Below are positions 8,220 through 13,851 of a DNA stretch of 33,350 nucleotides, piece after piece (position 1 is the first letter of the stretch; the number at the start of each line of letters is the position of its first letter). The position numbers and the translations under genes were made by a program. Origin of the DNA: a virus; IMG/VR virus record IMGVR_UViG_3300047300_000016, positions 1 to 33,350 of that record; one strand, written 5' to 3'. Under the pieces are notes generated by a model. The model searched no databases, was not told the origin of the DNA, and saw nothing but the letters and a program-made list of their open reading frames with translations.

Positions 8220-8683
8220 TGTTTGGCATACCACTACCTTGGCTATTGGTTGGGATATTCTTTGCCTTGTTTGGCACATACCGAGGTGGCTACCATTACG
8301 GATGGACAGACAGAGATGCTGAGATGCAGATTGCTATTGCTAAAAAGAATGAGGAAGCAAGAGCGTTAGAGCAAAATATGGCCTCTAAACTGGCTGACAA
8401 AGAAACTCTACTTAGAAAGGCACAAGATGACATTGTTAAAAAGCAGTCTGCTATGCATGAGCTTGCTAGGACTGGTAAGCTGCGCATCCCAACCGCAAGT
8501 TGTCCACAAGCCAGCACAAATTCCACCCCTGCCACAGGAGATCGCCCCGATGCAAGCGAATCTGAGCGAGCGCTTATCAATGCTCTTATCGACATCACAG
8601 CCGAAGGAGACAAAGCCATCACAAGACTCAACGCCTGTATCTCAGCCTACGAAGAAGTGAGGAATGTCATAAATGGTCAGTAA
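8219..8683 (+). CDS. Rz: i-spanin (Rz-like)
   Basis: This 154-residue protein has an N-terminal hydrophobic anchor (about residues 5-20), then a charged helical periplasmic domain with likely coiled coil at about residues 35-80, then a Pro/Ser/Thr-rich linker and a last helix. That is the plan of inner-membrane spanins, which join an outer-membrane lipoprotein to fuse the two membranes in the last lysis step. The assignment is much strengthened by a lipoprotein gene fully nested in the +1 frame (8427-8660) and by the endolysin that follows. The start overlaps the previous stop (TAATG). Confidence 0.8.
   Translation: MFGIPLPWLLVGIFFALFGTYRGGYHYGWTDRDAEMQIAIAKKNEEARALEQNMASKLADKETLLRKAQDDIVKKQSAMHELARTGKLRIPTASCPQASTNSTPATGDRPDASESERALINALIDITAEGDKAITRLNACISAYEEVRNVINGQ
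8427..8660 (+). CDS. Rz1: o-spanin lipoprotein (Rz1-like), nested inside Rz
   Basis: This 77-residue ORF lies entirely within the i-spanin gene in another frame. It has an AGAAAGG ribosome site 6 bases before its ATG. The signal runs MTLLKSSLLCMSLLGL with lipobox VSC (Cys19), then a Pro-rich mature part (KPAQIPPLPQEIAPM) followed by QANLSERL, which is the classic Rz1 pattern. The mature lipoprotein would sit on the inner leaflet of the outer membrane and bind the i-spanin across the periplasm. The nested layout matches lambda Rz/Rz1. Confidence 0.88.
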   Translation: MTLLKSSLLCMSLLGLVSCASQPQVVHKPAQIPPLPQEIAPMQANLSERLSMLLSTSQPKETKPSQDSTPVSQPTKK

Positions 8684-9272
8684 AGAACAATTAGCCAAAC
8701 TGCACATTGGTGAACAATGGGTAGATGCGCTTAACGAGACATTCGCTAGGTTTAACATTCTTACGCCTATTCAACAAGCCTCATTCATTGGTCAATGTGG
8801 GCATGAGTGTGGTAACTTTAAGGTCTTAGAGGAGAACTTGAACTATCGTGCTGAGACGCTAATGAAGTTATGGAAGTCTAGGTTTCCAACAATAGAAGTG
8901 GCTAACGAGTACGCAAGGAATCCTAAAAAGATTGCTAACAAGGTCTATGCCTCAAGGATGGGAAACAGAGATGAATCGTCTGGAGATGGTTACCGCTTTC
9001 GTGGTCGTGGGTGCATTCAACTTACTGGTCATGCTAATTATTTTCATGCTGGTAATGCTTGCGGTGAAGATTTTGTTATGAATCCTGATCTGGTAGCGAC
9101 TCCTAAGTATGCTGCTATGACTGCGGGATGGTTCTGGAATACTCACAAGCTAAACCAGTACGCTGACATTAAAGACTTCACAATGATGACAAAAAAGATT
9201 AACGGAGGCACGATAGGATTAAATGATCGAATCAAGCACATCAATCATGCCTTAGAGGTTTTAAATGGCTAA
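8673..9272 (+). CDS. Endolysin, glycoside hydrolase family 19
   Basis: This 199-residue protein is a GH19 chitinase-like lysozyme that cuts peptidoglycan glycan chains. The key region is GQCGHECGNFKVLEENLNYR at residues 40-59, with E45 the likely general acid and E53 or E54 in the usual second position. DGYRFRGRGCIQLTG at 105-119 is the substrate-groove signature. There is no signal peptide, so export should depend on the holin upstream. It overlaps the spanin stop by 11 bases and the next gene by 8, so translation is coupled. Length is normal for the family. Confidence 0.92.
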   Translation: MVSKEQLAKLHIGEQWVDALNETFARFNILTPIQQASFIGQCGHECGNFKVLEENLNYRAETLMKLWKSRFPTIEVANEYARNPKKIANKVYASRMGNRDESSGDGYRFRGRGCIQLTGHANYFHAGNACGEDFVMNPDLVATPKYAAMTAGWFWNTHKLNQYADIKDFTMMTKKINGGTIGLNDRIKHINHALEVLNG

Positions 9273-9636
9273 TATCCCAACCCAAGACGATGCACAAGTA
9301 TTTGCTGAAAGCGTAAAAAAATGGCAAGAAGTGTTAAACCTTGGTGATTGGAGAATAGAGAAGGGCATCAAACCCGCCAAACAAGCGATGGCCTCTGTTG
9401 AGTTTAACGAGAGCGCCAGACTTGCTGTTTACCGATTGGGTGACTTTGGTGCTGAAAAAATAACCAATGATTCGCTAGACAAAACTGCACTCCATGAGTG
9501 TCTGCATATTTTCTTGCATGACTTAATGATGGTAGCGACTGATCCTAAATCCTCAGACGAGGATATTGAAATGCAAGAGCATAGGGTTATCAATCTTTTG
9601 GAAAATCTCTTAAAGGATGTTCATGGGCAATCATAA
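9265..9636 (+). CDS. Putative zinc metalloprotein with HExxH motif
   Basis: This 123-residue protein has H77-E78-C-L-H81 within TALHECLHIFLHDL, the classic zinc-binding HExxH signature. A later EMQEHRVINLLENLL (E105, E108, H109 region) could supply a third ligand. The N-terminal half contains WQEVLNLGDWRIEKG and EFNESARLAVYRLGD. The size fits small single-domain minigluzincin-like proteins encoded in some phages. Whether it is a peptidase is unknown. It lies between the endolysin and a phosphoesterase, overlapping both, so it is probably made late. Confidence 0.7.
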   Translation: MANIPTQDDAQVFAESVKKWQEVLNLGDWRIEKGIKPAKQAMASVEFNESARLAVYRLGDFGAEKITNDSLDKTALHECLHIFLHDLMMVATDPKSSDEDIEMQEHRVINLLENLLKDVHGQS

Positions 9637-10609
9637 TCAAGCCTGTACTGATGTTGAGTTCATCAAGTTATGGGGAGAATATCAGTCTGCGGCTAAACTT
9701 GCAGAGCATCTTAAGATTGCAATCAGAGCAGTCTATTTGCGTAGAAGGTGGATTGAGGAACACTATAAGGTCAAATTAGGTGCTTCTGACCATCGAGGTG
9801 CTAAATATGACCTTAAAAGGCCAAAGTCATTCTCTCCTTTGAAGCAGATTAACTTAGGCATTGAGGATGGGACAGTTATCGTATTCTCTGATGCTCACTT
9901 TATTCCTAGCCAACGCTCAACGGCCTTTAAAGGGCTTTTATGGGCTATCCAAGAGTTCAAACCCAAGGCGGTGATATGTAACGGAGATGCGTTCGATGGA
10001 GCGTCTATAAGCCGTTTTGACGCTTCTGACATTCCGCAGACTTCTGTCATTCAGGAGTTAAAGGCTTGTCAGGCAGCGCTTGAGGAAATCGAGGAAACGG
10101 CTAAAGCTGAGAGACACAATGTCAAGCTAGTGTTTACATGGGGAAATCACGACTCTCGATTTGCCAATAGACTAGCCCAACACGCGCCTCAGTTTAAAGA
10201 TGTTCATGGCTTTAAGCTGACAGACCATATTCCTAATTGGGAATTCTGTTGGGCTTGTTGGCCTACTGAGAACACGATTGTTAAGCATCGTTATAAAGGC
10301 GGTGTTCATGCCACTCACAACAATACTGTTAACGCTGGTGTCAACATCGTAACTGGACACCTACACTCTCTCAAGGTAACGCCATTTGATGACTATAACG
10401 GCACTCGATATGGTGTGGATACTGGAACACTTGCTGAGACTGATGGCCCACAGTTTACTTATGGAGAGTTAAGCCCTAGCAACCACAGATCAGGTTTTGC
10501 AGTACTTAACTTCTTTAATGGAAAGTTATTGTGGCCTGAACTCGTGCATAAGTTTGACGAGGATATGGTTGAGTTCCGTGGCGAAGTTATAGATGTGAGT
10601 GCATTTTGA
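9623..10609 (+). CDS. Metallophosphoesterase with N-terminal HTH-like segment
   Basis: I choose ATG 9623 because the AAGG at 9613-9616 lies 6 bases away; ATG 9617 is too close to it. The calcineurin-like metal site is complete (numbered from 9623): D90-x-H92, GDAFD at 121-125, GNHD at 174-177, and a C-terminal GHLH at 245-248. Residues about 15-50 (AAKLAEHLKIAIRAVYLRRR) look like a helix-turn-helix. Such enzymes hydrolyse phosphodiesters or phosphomonoesters using two metal ions. In phages, related genes are annotated as DNA-related phosphoesterases, but no substrate can be read here. It overlaps the HExxH gene by 14 bases. Confidence 0.88.
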   Translation: MGNHNQACTDVEFIKLWGEYQSAAKLAEHLKIAIRAVYLRRRWIEEHYKVKLGASDHRGAKYDLKRPKSFSPLKQINLGIEDGTVIVFSDAHFIPSQRSTAFKGLLWAIQEFKPKAVICNGDAFDGASISRFDASDIPQTSVIQELKACQAALEEIEETAKAERHNVKLVFTWGNHDSRFANRLAQHAPQFKDVHGFKLTDHIPNWEFCWACWPTENTIVKHRYKGGVHATHNNTVNAGVNIVTGHLHSLKVTPFDDYNGTRYGVDTGTLAETDGPQFTYGELSPSNHRSGFAVLNFFNGKLLWPELVHKFDEDMVEFRGEVIDVSAF

Positions 10610-10749
10610 GCGCTTGGCTAATCATCCTCACAGGGGCGATATACGCCTACATAGCTGGTGAACAACTATGGAAAGACAACCCACACATGGCGATTGTGTA
10701 CGCAGGGTACGCCTTCTCGAATGTGGGTCTTTACTTACTCGCCAAGTGA
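10606..10749 (+). CDS. 47-residue two-helix membrane protein, TTG start
   Basis: This ORF starts at a TTG inside the previous gene's stop (TTGA). It encodes two hydrophobic segments, about residues 2-17 (SAWLIILTGAIYAYIA) and 28-46 (MAIVYAGYAFSNVGLYLLA), separated by a charged loop (GEQLWKDNP). Small proteins with a TGAIYAYI...YAGYAFSNVGL pattern are familiar from aquatic phages. The function is unknown. Its last 15 bases overlap the end of the convergent MazG-like gene. Confidence 0.65.
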   Translation: MSAWLIILTGAIYAYIAGEQLWKDNPHMAIVYAGYAFSNVGLYLLAK

Positions 10750-11046
10750 CTTAACGAACAATCCGTTGGACAATAGTGTGCCCTTCCGATTCTTAATCTG
10801 ATCGTATGCAACTTCCATGCAGTCTACCAGATTCAAGTCTTGTAGAGCGCAATAATTAACCAGACAAACCATGACATCTCCCACAGCGTCCACAATTGCA
10901 TCACGATCTTTTTTAATGGTTGCATCGGCTAATTCTCCAAGTTCAGACATTGCTTTGAGTAGCTGAGTCTCTGGATTGCTATTAGGGATAATTTTGCGAG
11001 CTTCCGCCCATTGAATTATCTTTATTTCTACGTCTGCGTAACTCAT
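10735..11046 (-). CDS. MazG-like nucleotide pyrophosphohydrolase
   Basis: This 103-residue all-helical protein has the MazG/dUTPase-type metal site: E35-L-G-E38 in MSELGELADA, then D53-A-V-G-D57 in AIVDAVGDVMVCLVNY. This fold hydrolyses NTPs or dNTPs to monophosphate and pyrophosphate, and may clear damaged or unwanted nucleotides or change (p)ppGpp levels. The length matches single-domain phage MazG proteins. Its start overlaps the upstream stop by 4 bases, and it is the last gene of the leftward block. Confidence 0.82.
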   Translation of the reverse strand: MSYADVEIKIIQWAEARKIIPNSNPETQLLKAMSELGELADATIKKDRDAIVDAVGDVMVCLVNYCALQDLNLVDCMEVAYDQIKNRKGTLLSNGLFVKSLGE

Positions 11047-11375
11047 TTGATACCTTTCATAACTCGTTGTTTCTTACCAGAGCGTCCTACTCTAGCGCCA
11101 ATGATTTCAATATAACCTTTGTCTAGCAAAGCACGATACCTCCCTGTTATTGAGGAGTAAGGATAGTCTGGATACATCTCTAGTATCTCGTCTGAGATAC
11201 ACCCATCAGGAAAGCCCTTTATAGCCTCATAGACGAGACTTTCCATCTTCTTGGTATCAACTGCTTGGGCAGCGTCAATAGAGGTTTCTGGGCTGTCTTT
11301 ACGATGCAACTTAAATGGCGCTGTGCCAAAGAAGTTATCCATTGAAAGTTTCATTCTGTTAAACATATCATTCAT
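11043..11375 (-). CDS. Winged-helix DNA-binding protein
   Basis: This 110-residue protein has an unstructured N-terminus with FFGTAPFKLHRKDSP and then a likely winged helix at about residues 43-105: helix SLVYEAIKGFPDG, recognition region YSSITGRYRALLDKGYIE and basic wing GARVGRSGKKQRVMKG. I place it among MarR/Lrp-like winged-helix folds by pattern, not by a named family. It could regulate early genes. A strong AAAGGAG lies upstream, after a 173-base non-coding stretch, so its expression may be set separately from the recombination genes. Confidence 0.65.
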   Translation of the reverse strand: MNDMFNRMKLSMDNFFGTAPFKLHRKDSPETSIDAAQAVDTKKMESLVYEAIKGFPDGCISDEILEMYPDYPYSSITGRYRALLDKGYIEIIGARVGRSGKKQRVMKGIK

Positions 11376-11548
11376 TACTTTCTCCTTTGGGTGGGCGGTA
11401 CTAACGTTCGTCCGACAAAATTGTCCGCTTTCCCGCCCGTAAACATTAAATTGGTGAGGCTACTCGCTGCGTCTGGGCGGGATTCGATACCCACGATTCA
11501 ACTGTTAGATTTCGCCAACTTCTCAGCATCCGCTTTTGCCTCGTAAAC
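11376..11548 (-). other. 173-base non-coding stretch with GC-rich inverted repeat
   Basis: This is the only sizeable gap in the leftward block. TCCCGCCC (11431-11438) and GGGCGGGA (11475-11482) are perfect complements separated by 36 bases. The minus strand also carries GTGGG...CCCGC around a T-loop-like TATCGAAT, and a GAGGC...GCCTC pair. A structured RNA or leader is possible, but no complete tRNA can be folded by hand. Confidence 0.35.
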
Positions 11549-11800
11549 TTAAAACGGAAGGTCTGAATCGTCAAATTCTTCTTGCTTAACCTTTTTCTTA
11601 GGTTGCAAAGAAGCGTCTGCGTTCTTGTTTTTGACAGACAAAGACATAAACTTGTTTCCGTCCTTGCTGATCTTAATCCAAGCAGATAGCCAGTAGTCTG
11701 TACCATCTACATTAATTGAGCCTTTGTAATCAGGAAACTTAGCATCGTCCTTGCGGTCGTTCTTGAAAAGGCTTCCTCGATTGGTTGAATCGTATTCCAT
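11549..11800 (-). CDS. Probable ssDNA-binding protein (DUF736-like fold, SSB-type tail)
   Basis: This 83-residue protein begins MEYDSTNRGSLFKNDRK, with DFPDY-like strands and GTDYWLSAWIKISKDGNKFM, a pattern I know from DUF736-type small beta proteins. The C-terminus is acidic and ends DDSDLPF, like the DDDIPF tip of bacterial SSB that recruits replication and repair partners. The start is directly after the ERF stop, with AAGGAG inside the ERF end. Pairing of an ERF annealase with an SSB-like protein is common in phages. ssDNA binding is therefore well supported by context, though not proven. Confidence 0.72.
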   Translation of the reverse strand: MEYDSTNRGSLFKNDRKDDAKFPDYKGSINVDGTDYWLSAWIKISKDGNKFMSLSVKNKNADASLQPKKKVKQEEFDDSDLPF

Positions 11801-12418
11801 TTATAACTCCTTAGCTTTCTTTAAAGCACTTCTTACTTTACTAGGAAGCAGAGTCCACAATGCTATTTTTTGCTCGGCATCTAGGTTCTCAGCTTCCAAC
11901 TTCACCCAAGCTGTCTTAGGTTCTTCTTGCTCACAGATAGCAATTAGATCAACTGCTAACTCTTGCAAATACTGTAGTTCCTCTGGAGGAATGTTATCTG
12001 TTGCACCCTGTGTTGGTGTAATCACAGGCGCTTTTTCTTCTTTGTTTGGCGCAGAAGCATCAAAGCTATCATTTTCCACGAGGTCACAGGCACACATATA
12101 AAGGTAACGGCGCTGATAAGTCTGAATTCCACCCATGGACTGGATGGGTGATGCGCCTTTCATGTTTGACTCAACCATTGGACTTGTAATCACAATCATT
12201 GTGCCATCGTCAACATCAGTAATTGTCAAACTTGCATATTCAGCATCAAACGACACTACGCTGCACAAACCGATGCGGTTAAAGATTGCGTTTACTTGAG
12301 GGAGAAAGTCTCCCAATTCAAAGTAGTGGTAGTTGCCAAACTTGTTGTGGCCTGACTTCTTGAGTGGCATTGACTGTAATTCCACTCGTGCTTGCATTAA
12401 CTTCTTATGTACCATCAT
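11801..12418 (-). CDS. erf: ERF-family single-strand annealing recombinase
   Basis: This 205-residue protein matches the P22 Erf family. Early helices (KLMQARVELQSMPLKKSG, then NKFGNYHYFELGDFLP) lead to the core signature GGIQTYQRRYLYMCACDLVE near residues 96-115 followed by NDSFD. ERF proteins form rings, coat ssDNA and anneal complementary strands, and in P22 they circularise the injected genome. Residues 125-145 are a Pro/Thr-rich linker, and the remainder is a small helical C-terminal domain. The ATG overlaps the upstream stop. Confidence 0.88.
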   Translation of the reverse strand: MMVHKKLMQARVELQSMPLKKSGHNKFGNYHYFELGDFLPQVNAIFNRIGLCSVVSFDAEYASLTITDVDDGTMIVITSPMVESNMKGASPIQSMGGIQTYQRRYLYMCACDLVENDSFDASAPNKEEKAPVITPTQGATDNIPPEELQYLQELAVDLIAICEQEEPKTAWVKLEAENLDAEQKIALWTLLPSKVRSALKKAKEL

Positions 12419-12588
12419 TCTTCCTTTAAATATTCTTCAATTAAGTTTTCTTTGTCTTCTTCATAGAGGTCTGCAAACTCTACAAAGTGGTTCTCTCCAC
12501 AGCATGAGCCGTAGGTCTTTGGCTCACAGCAGTAGCAGCAGTAAAGCGTATGTGATAAATCCTTGATTGCGTCTTCTCTTGTAATCAT
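12415..12588 (-). CDS. 57-residue Cys-rich small protein
   Basis: This short ORF is ATGA-coupled on both sides. It encodes MITREDAIKDLSHTLY, then a cysteine cluster (CCYCCEPKTYGSCC) and an acidic helical tail (FADLYEEDKENLIEEYLKEE). Six cysteines in 14 residues suggest metal binding, for example a compact zinc site. I know no family. It is supported by overlap with the ERF start and with the gene upstream. Confidence 0.6.
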   Translation of the reverse strand: MITREDAIKDLSHTLYCCYCCEPKTYGSCCGENHFVEFADLYEEDKENLIEEYLKEE

Positions 12589-12740
12589 TGGATTCTCTCC
12601 ACTTGTTTAGCCACAAGCCATTTGTCGCCTAGTCTGCGTACAGACCTTACCCATTGCTTTTGGTAGGCTCTAATGACCTCTGGAGGCGCTTGGTAGGTGC
12701 TGAATATCTTACGGACATGGGTTAGGAATCGTGTGTTCAT
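12585..12740 (-). CDS. 51-residue basic small protein
   Basis: This ORF starts at the ATG at 12740 after a G-rich ribosome site and ends in an ATGA overlap with the Cys-rich gene. It encodes MNTRFLTHVRKIFSTYQAPP, VIRAYQKQWVRSVRRLGDKW, then LVAKQVERIQ. It is strongly basic and probably helical, so nucleic acid or host-protein binding is possible. A longer reading from 12803 is open, but the ATG is better placed. Family unknown. Confidence 0.55.
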   Translation of the reverse strand: MNTRFLTHVRKIFSTYQAPPEVIRAYQKQWVRSVRRLGDKWLVAKQVERIQ

Positions 12741-12742
12741 GC

Positions 12743-12835
12743 TTACCCCCGATAGGCCAATAACACACCCCAACCACCAAAGATGATGATTGCCAATGTC
12801 CACTCAACTAGAGTTTGAATAATCTTACTTTTCAA
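12743..12835 (-). CDS. 30-residue single-span membrane protein, TTG start
   Basis: A perfect AAGGAG lies 7 bases before a TTG at 12835. The product has a short basic start (LKSKIIQTLVEW), a hydrophobic segment (TLAIIIFGGWGVLLAY) and RG at the end. One membrane helix with the N-terminus probably in the cytoplasm is predicted. The longer frame reaching 12976 has no good start. The function is unknown; such micro-membrane proteins in early phage operons often target host membrane enzymes, which is only speculation here. Confidence 0.5.
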   Translation of the reverse strand: MKSKIIQTLVEWTLAIIIFGGWGVLLAYRG

Positions 12836-12875
12836 TTTGGTTCTCCTTAGATGGGGGACTAAGCCCTCTATTGAT

Positions 12876-13082
12876 TTATGCTGTGGTTGTTTCTTTTTGC
12901 ATTGCGTCCCATTCTGTGAGACTGACAATCTTATAATTTTTGTGAAACACATGACCATGTGTAACATGAATAACAAATTTAATTGCTTGATTTAATGTCA
13001 ATGGAATTGTTTTGCAAGACCAAGTGTTGTCGTAATCGTTGAAGCAAATTACAACTTGATTTTTTGTCCATGAAGTAGCCAT
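12876..13082 (-). CDS. 68-residue early protein, first gene of leftward block
   Basis: AAGGAA precedes the ATG by 6 bases. The protein (MATSWTKNQVVICFNDYDNT, then WSCKTIPLTLNQAIKFVIHV and THGHVFHKNYKIVSLTEWD) is probably a small alpha/beta fold and has no membrane segment. It is the first gene after the leftward promoter at 13129-13156, which suggests very early, strong expression. I recognise no family; first-position early genes are often host take-over proteins. Confidence 0.6.
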   Translation of the reverse strand: MATSWTKNQVVICFNDYDNTWSCKTIPLTLNQAIKFVIHVTHGHVFHKNYKIVSLTEWDAMQKETTTA

Positions 13083-13100
13083 TTGATTTCCTTAATTGCC

Positions 13101-13146
13101 CGTTTACAAAGTGTTGCGGGTTGAGGGAAGTATAGCAAAGTAAACG
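13101..13146. promoter_or_regulatory. Inverted-repeat candidate operator in divergent control region
   Basis: CGTTTAC (13101-13107) and GTAAACG (13140-13146) are perfect inverted repeats. They flank the leftward -10 box, and the right arm lies between the leftward -35 and -10. Binding of one regulator to both arms would block leftward transcription. The neighbouring Cro-like protein is the obvious candidate. Confidence 0.4.
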
Positions 13147-13156
13147 AGCAGGTCAA
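13129..13156 (-). promoter_or_regulatory. Leftward sigma70-type early promoter
   Basis: On the minus strand, TTGACC (13156-13151) and TATACT (13134-13129) are separated by 16 bases. Both boxes are close to consensus. Transcription would start near 13122 and give a leader of about 40 bases before the gene at 13082. This is the only clear promoter serving the whole 13082-10735 block. Confidence 0.65.
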
Positions 13157-13182
13157 CAATTATTTTCTAAGTATTTTCCCTA

Positions 13183-13211
13183 GTGTTGTATTTTGTTAAC
13201 TAAGCTATACT
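13183..13211 (+). promoter_or_regulatory. Rightward early promoter with -10 TATACT
   Basis: TATACT lies at 13206-13211, and only a weak -35 (GTGTTG, 13183-13188, 17 bases away) is visible. The expected start site, 7 bases past the box, is position 13218, the A of the Cro-like gene's ATG. The octamer GCTATACT (13204-13211) is the exact complement of AGTATAGC (13129-13136) in the leftward promoter. Confidence 0.5.
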
Positions 13212-13217
13212 CTAAGG

Positions 13218-13370
13218 ATGGACATTAAAAAAGCTATCACACTTGCAGGCTCACAGAGTGAGCTAGCTCGTATCTTTGGCATTACAAGGGCGGCAGTCAA
13301 CCATTGGAAGACTATCCCTCCTTTACGCCTTTATCAACTCAAAGAACTCAGACCAGATTGGTTTAAATGA
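13218..13370 (+). CDS. Cro-like helix-turn-helix regulator
   Basis: This 50-residue protein reads MDIKKAITLAGSQSELARIF, GITRAAVNHWKTIPPLRLYQ, then LKELRPDWFK. SQSELARIFGITRAAVNHWK is a textbook HTH of the Cro/YdaS type: helix 2, turn at G, recognition helix RAAVNHW. It sits divergently from the leftward block beside candidate operators, as Cro does in lambdoid phages. I see no matching cI-like repressor, so it may only time early genes. The AAGG abuts the ATG, leaving no spacing for a normal ribosome site. The next gene overlaps as ATGA. Confidence 0.8.
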   Translation: MDIKKAITLAGSQSELARIFGITRAAVNHWKTIPPLRLYQLKELRPDWFK

Positions 13371-13744
13371 CACAAGCAAAAGTAATTAAAGCCCTCCAGA
13401 ACGGCCCACTAACCTCACATGAGGTAGCTAACCTGACTGGTATGCCACAAGCCACAGTCTTATCAACAGCAAAGAAACTACGCCACCAAGGTAAGCTGAC
13501 CACAGAGATCATCAAAGTCGGTCGCCATTGGGTAGCTCAGTACACCTTGGATGAGAGCCTGATCGAGTACAAGCCTAAGAAGGATGACGAGGAAACTCGC
13601 TGCAAGCTAAACCCATTTGACATTCGTAACGCCAAGGGTATCTTTACACCTGCTGAGTATCGAGTGATGAACGCCCAAGCCAGAAGGCTTTACAAGGCCA
13701 ATCCAGACTTTACGAAAACAATTACCAACAATCAAAGAATCTGA
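13367..13744 (+). CDS. Winged-helix DNA-binding protein
   Basis: This 125-residue protein opens with a clear winged helix: VIKALQNGPLTSHEVANLTG, then MPQATVLSTAKKLRHQGKL, and a wing IIKVGRHWVAQYTL (residues about 5-60). The C-terminal half is basic and polar, with TPAEYRVMNAQARRLYKANP. It is coupled to the Cro-like gene and precedes the replication gene, so a role in early regulation or replication is likely. It resembles small phage proteins annotated as MarR/IclR-like HTH, with no closer identity. Confidence 0.7.
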   Translation: MTQAKVIKALQNGPLTSHEVANLTGMPQATVLSTAKKLRHQGKLTTEIIKVGRHWVAQYTLDESLIEYKPKKDDEETRCKLNPFDIRNAKGIFTPAEYRVMNAQARRLYKANPDFTKTITNNQRI

Positions 13745-13750
13745 TATACA
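13722..13750 (+). promoter_or_regulatory. Weak candidate promoter before replication gene
   Basis: TTACCA (13722-13727) and TATACA (13745-13750) have 17-base spacing. The -35 matches consensus at four of six positions. It would drive the replication gene with a leader of about 95 bases containing the hairpin at 13770-13791. By-eye call only. Confidence 0.3.
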
Positions 13751-13769
13751 ATGTTTTGAAACACGGCTA

Positions 13770-13791
13770 GGTGGGGGGTAGCTACCCCACC
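13770..13791 (+). other. GC-rich hairpin in leader of replication gene
   Basis: GGTGGGG (13770-13776) pairs with CCCCACC (13785-13791) around GGTAGCTA; the centre GGTAGCTACC is itself a palindrome. No T run follows, so it is not an ordinary terminator. It stands out sharply from the AT-rich surroundings. Confidence 0.5.
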
Positions 13792-13851
13792 GAAAAGCGA
13801 ACTCCCCGCCTGCCGATTGTTTCTTTTTTGGGAGATTTGCGGAGATGCTTT

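Noticed and set aside
8296-8631. 111-residue minus-strand ORF
   Set aside because: Antisense to the spanin genes, where two plus-strand frames are already explained.
11446-11548. tRNA on the minus strand (T-loop-like TATCGAAT, GAGGC...GCCTC, CACCA)
   Set aside because: The T-arm is followed by 27 bases before the CCA-like end, the loop has an extra base, and no anticodon stem fits. Kept only as a structured stretch.
12836-12976. Longer start for the membrane micro-protein
   Set aside because: The upstream part overlaps the 68-residue gene and lacks a ribosome site; the TTG after AAGGAG is better.
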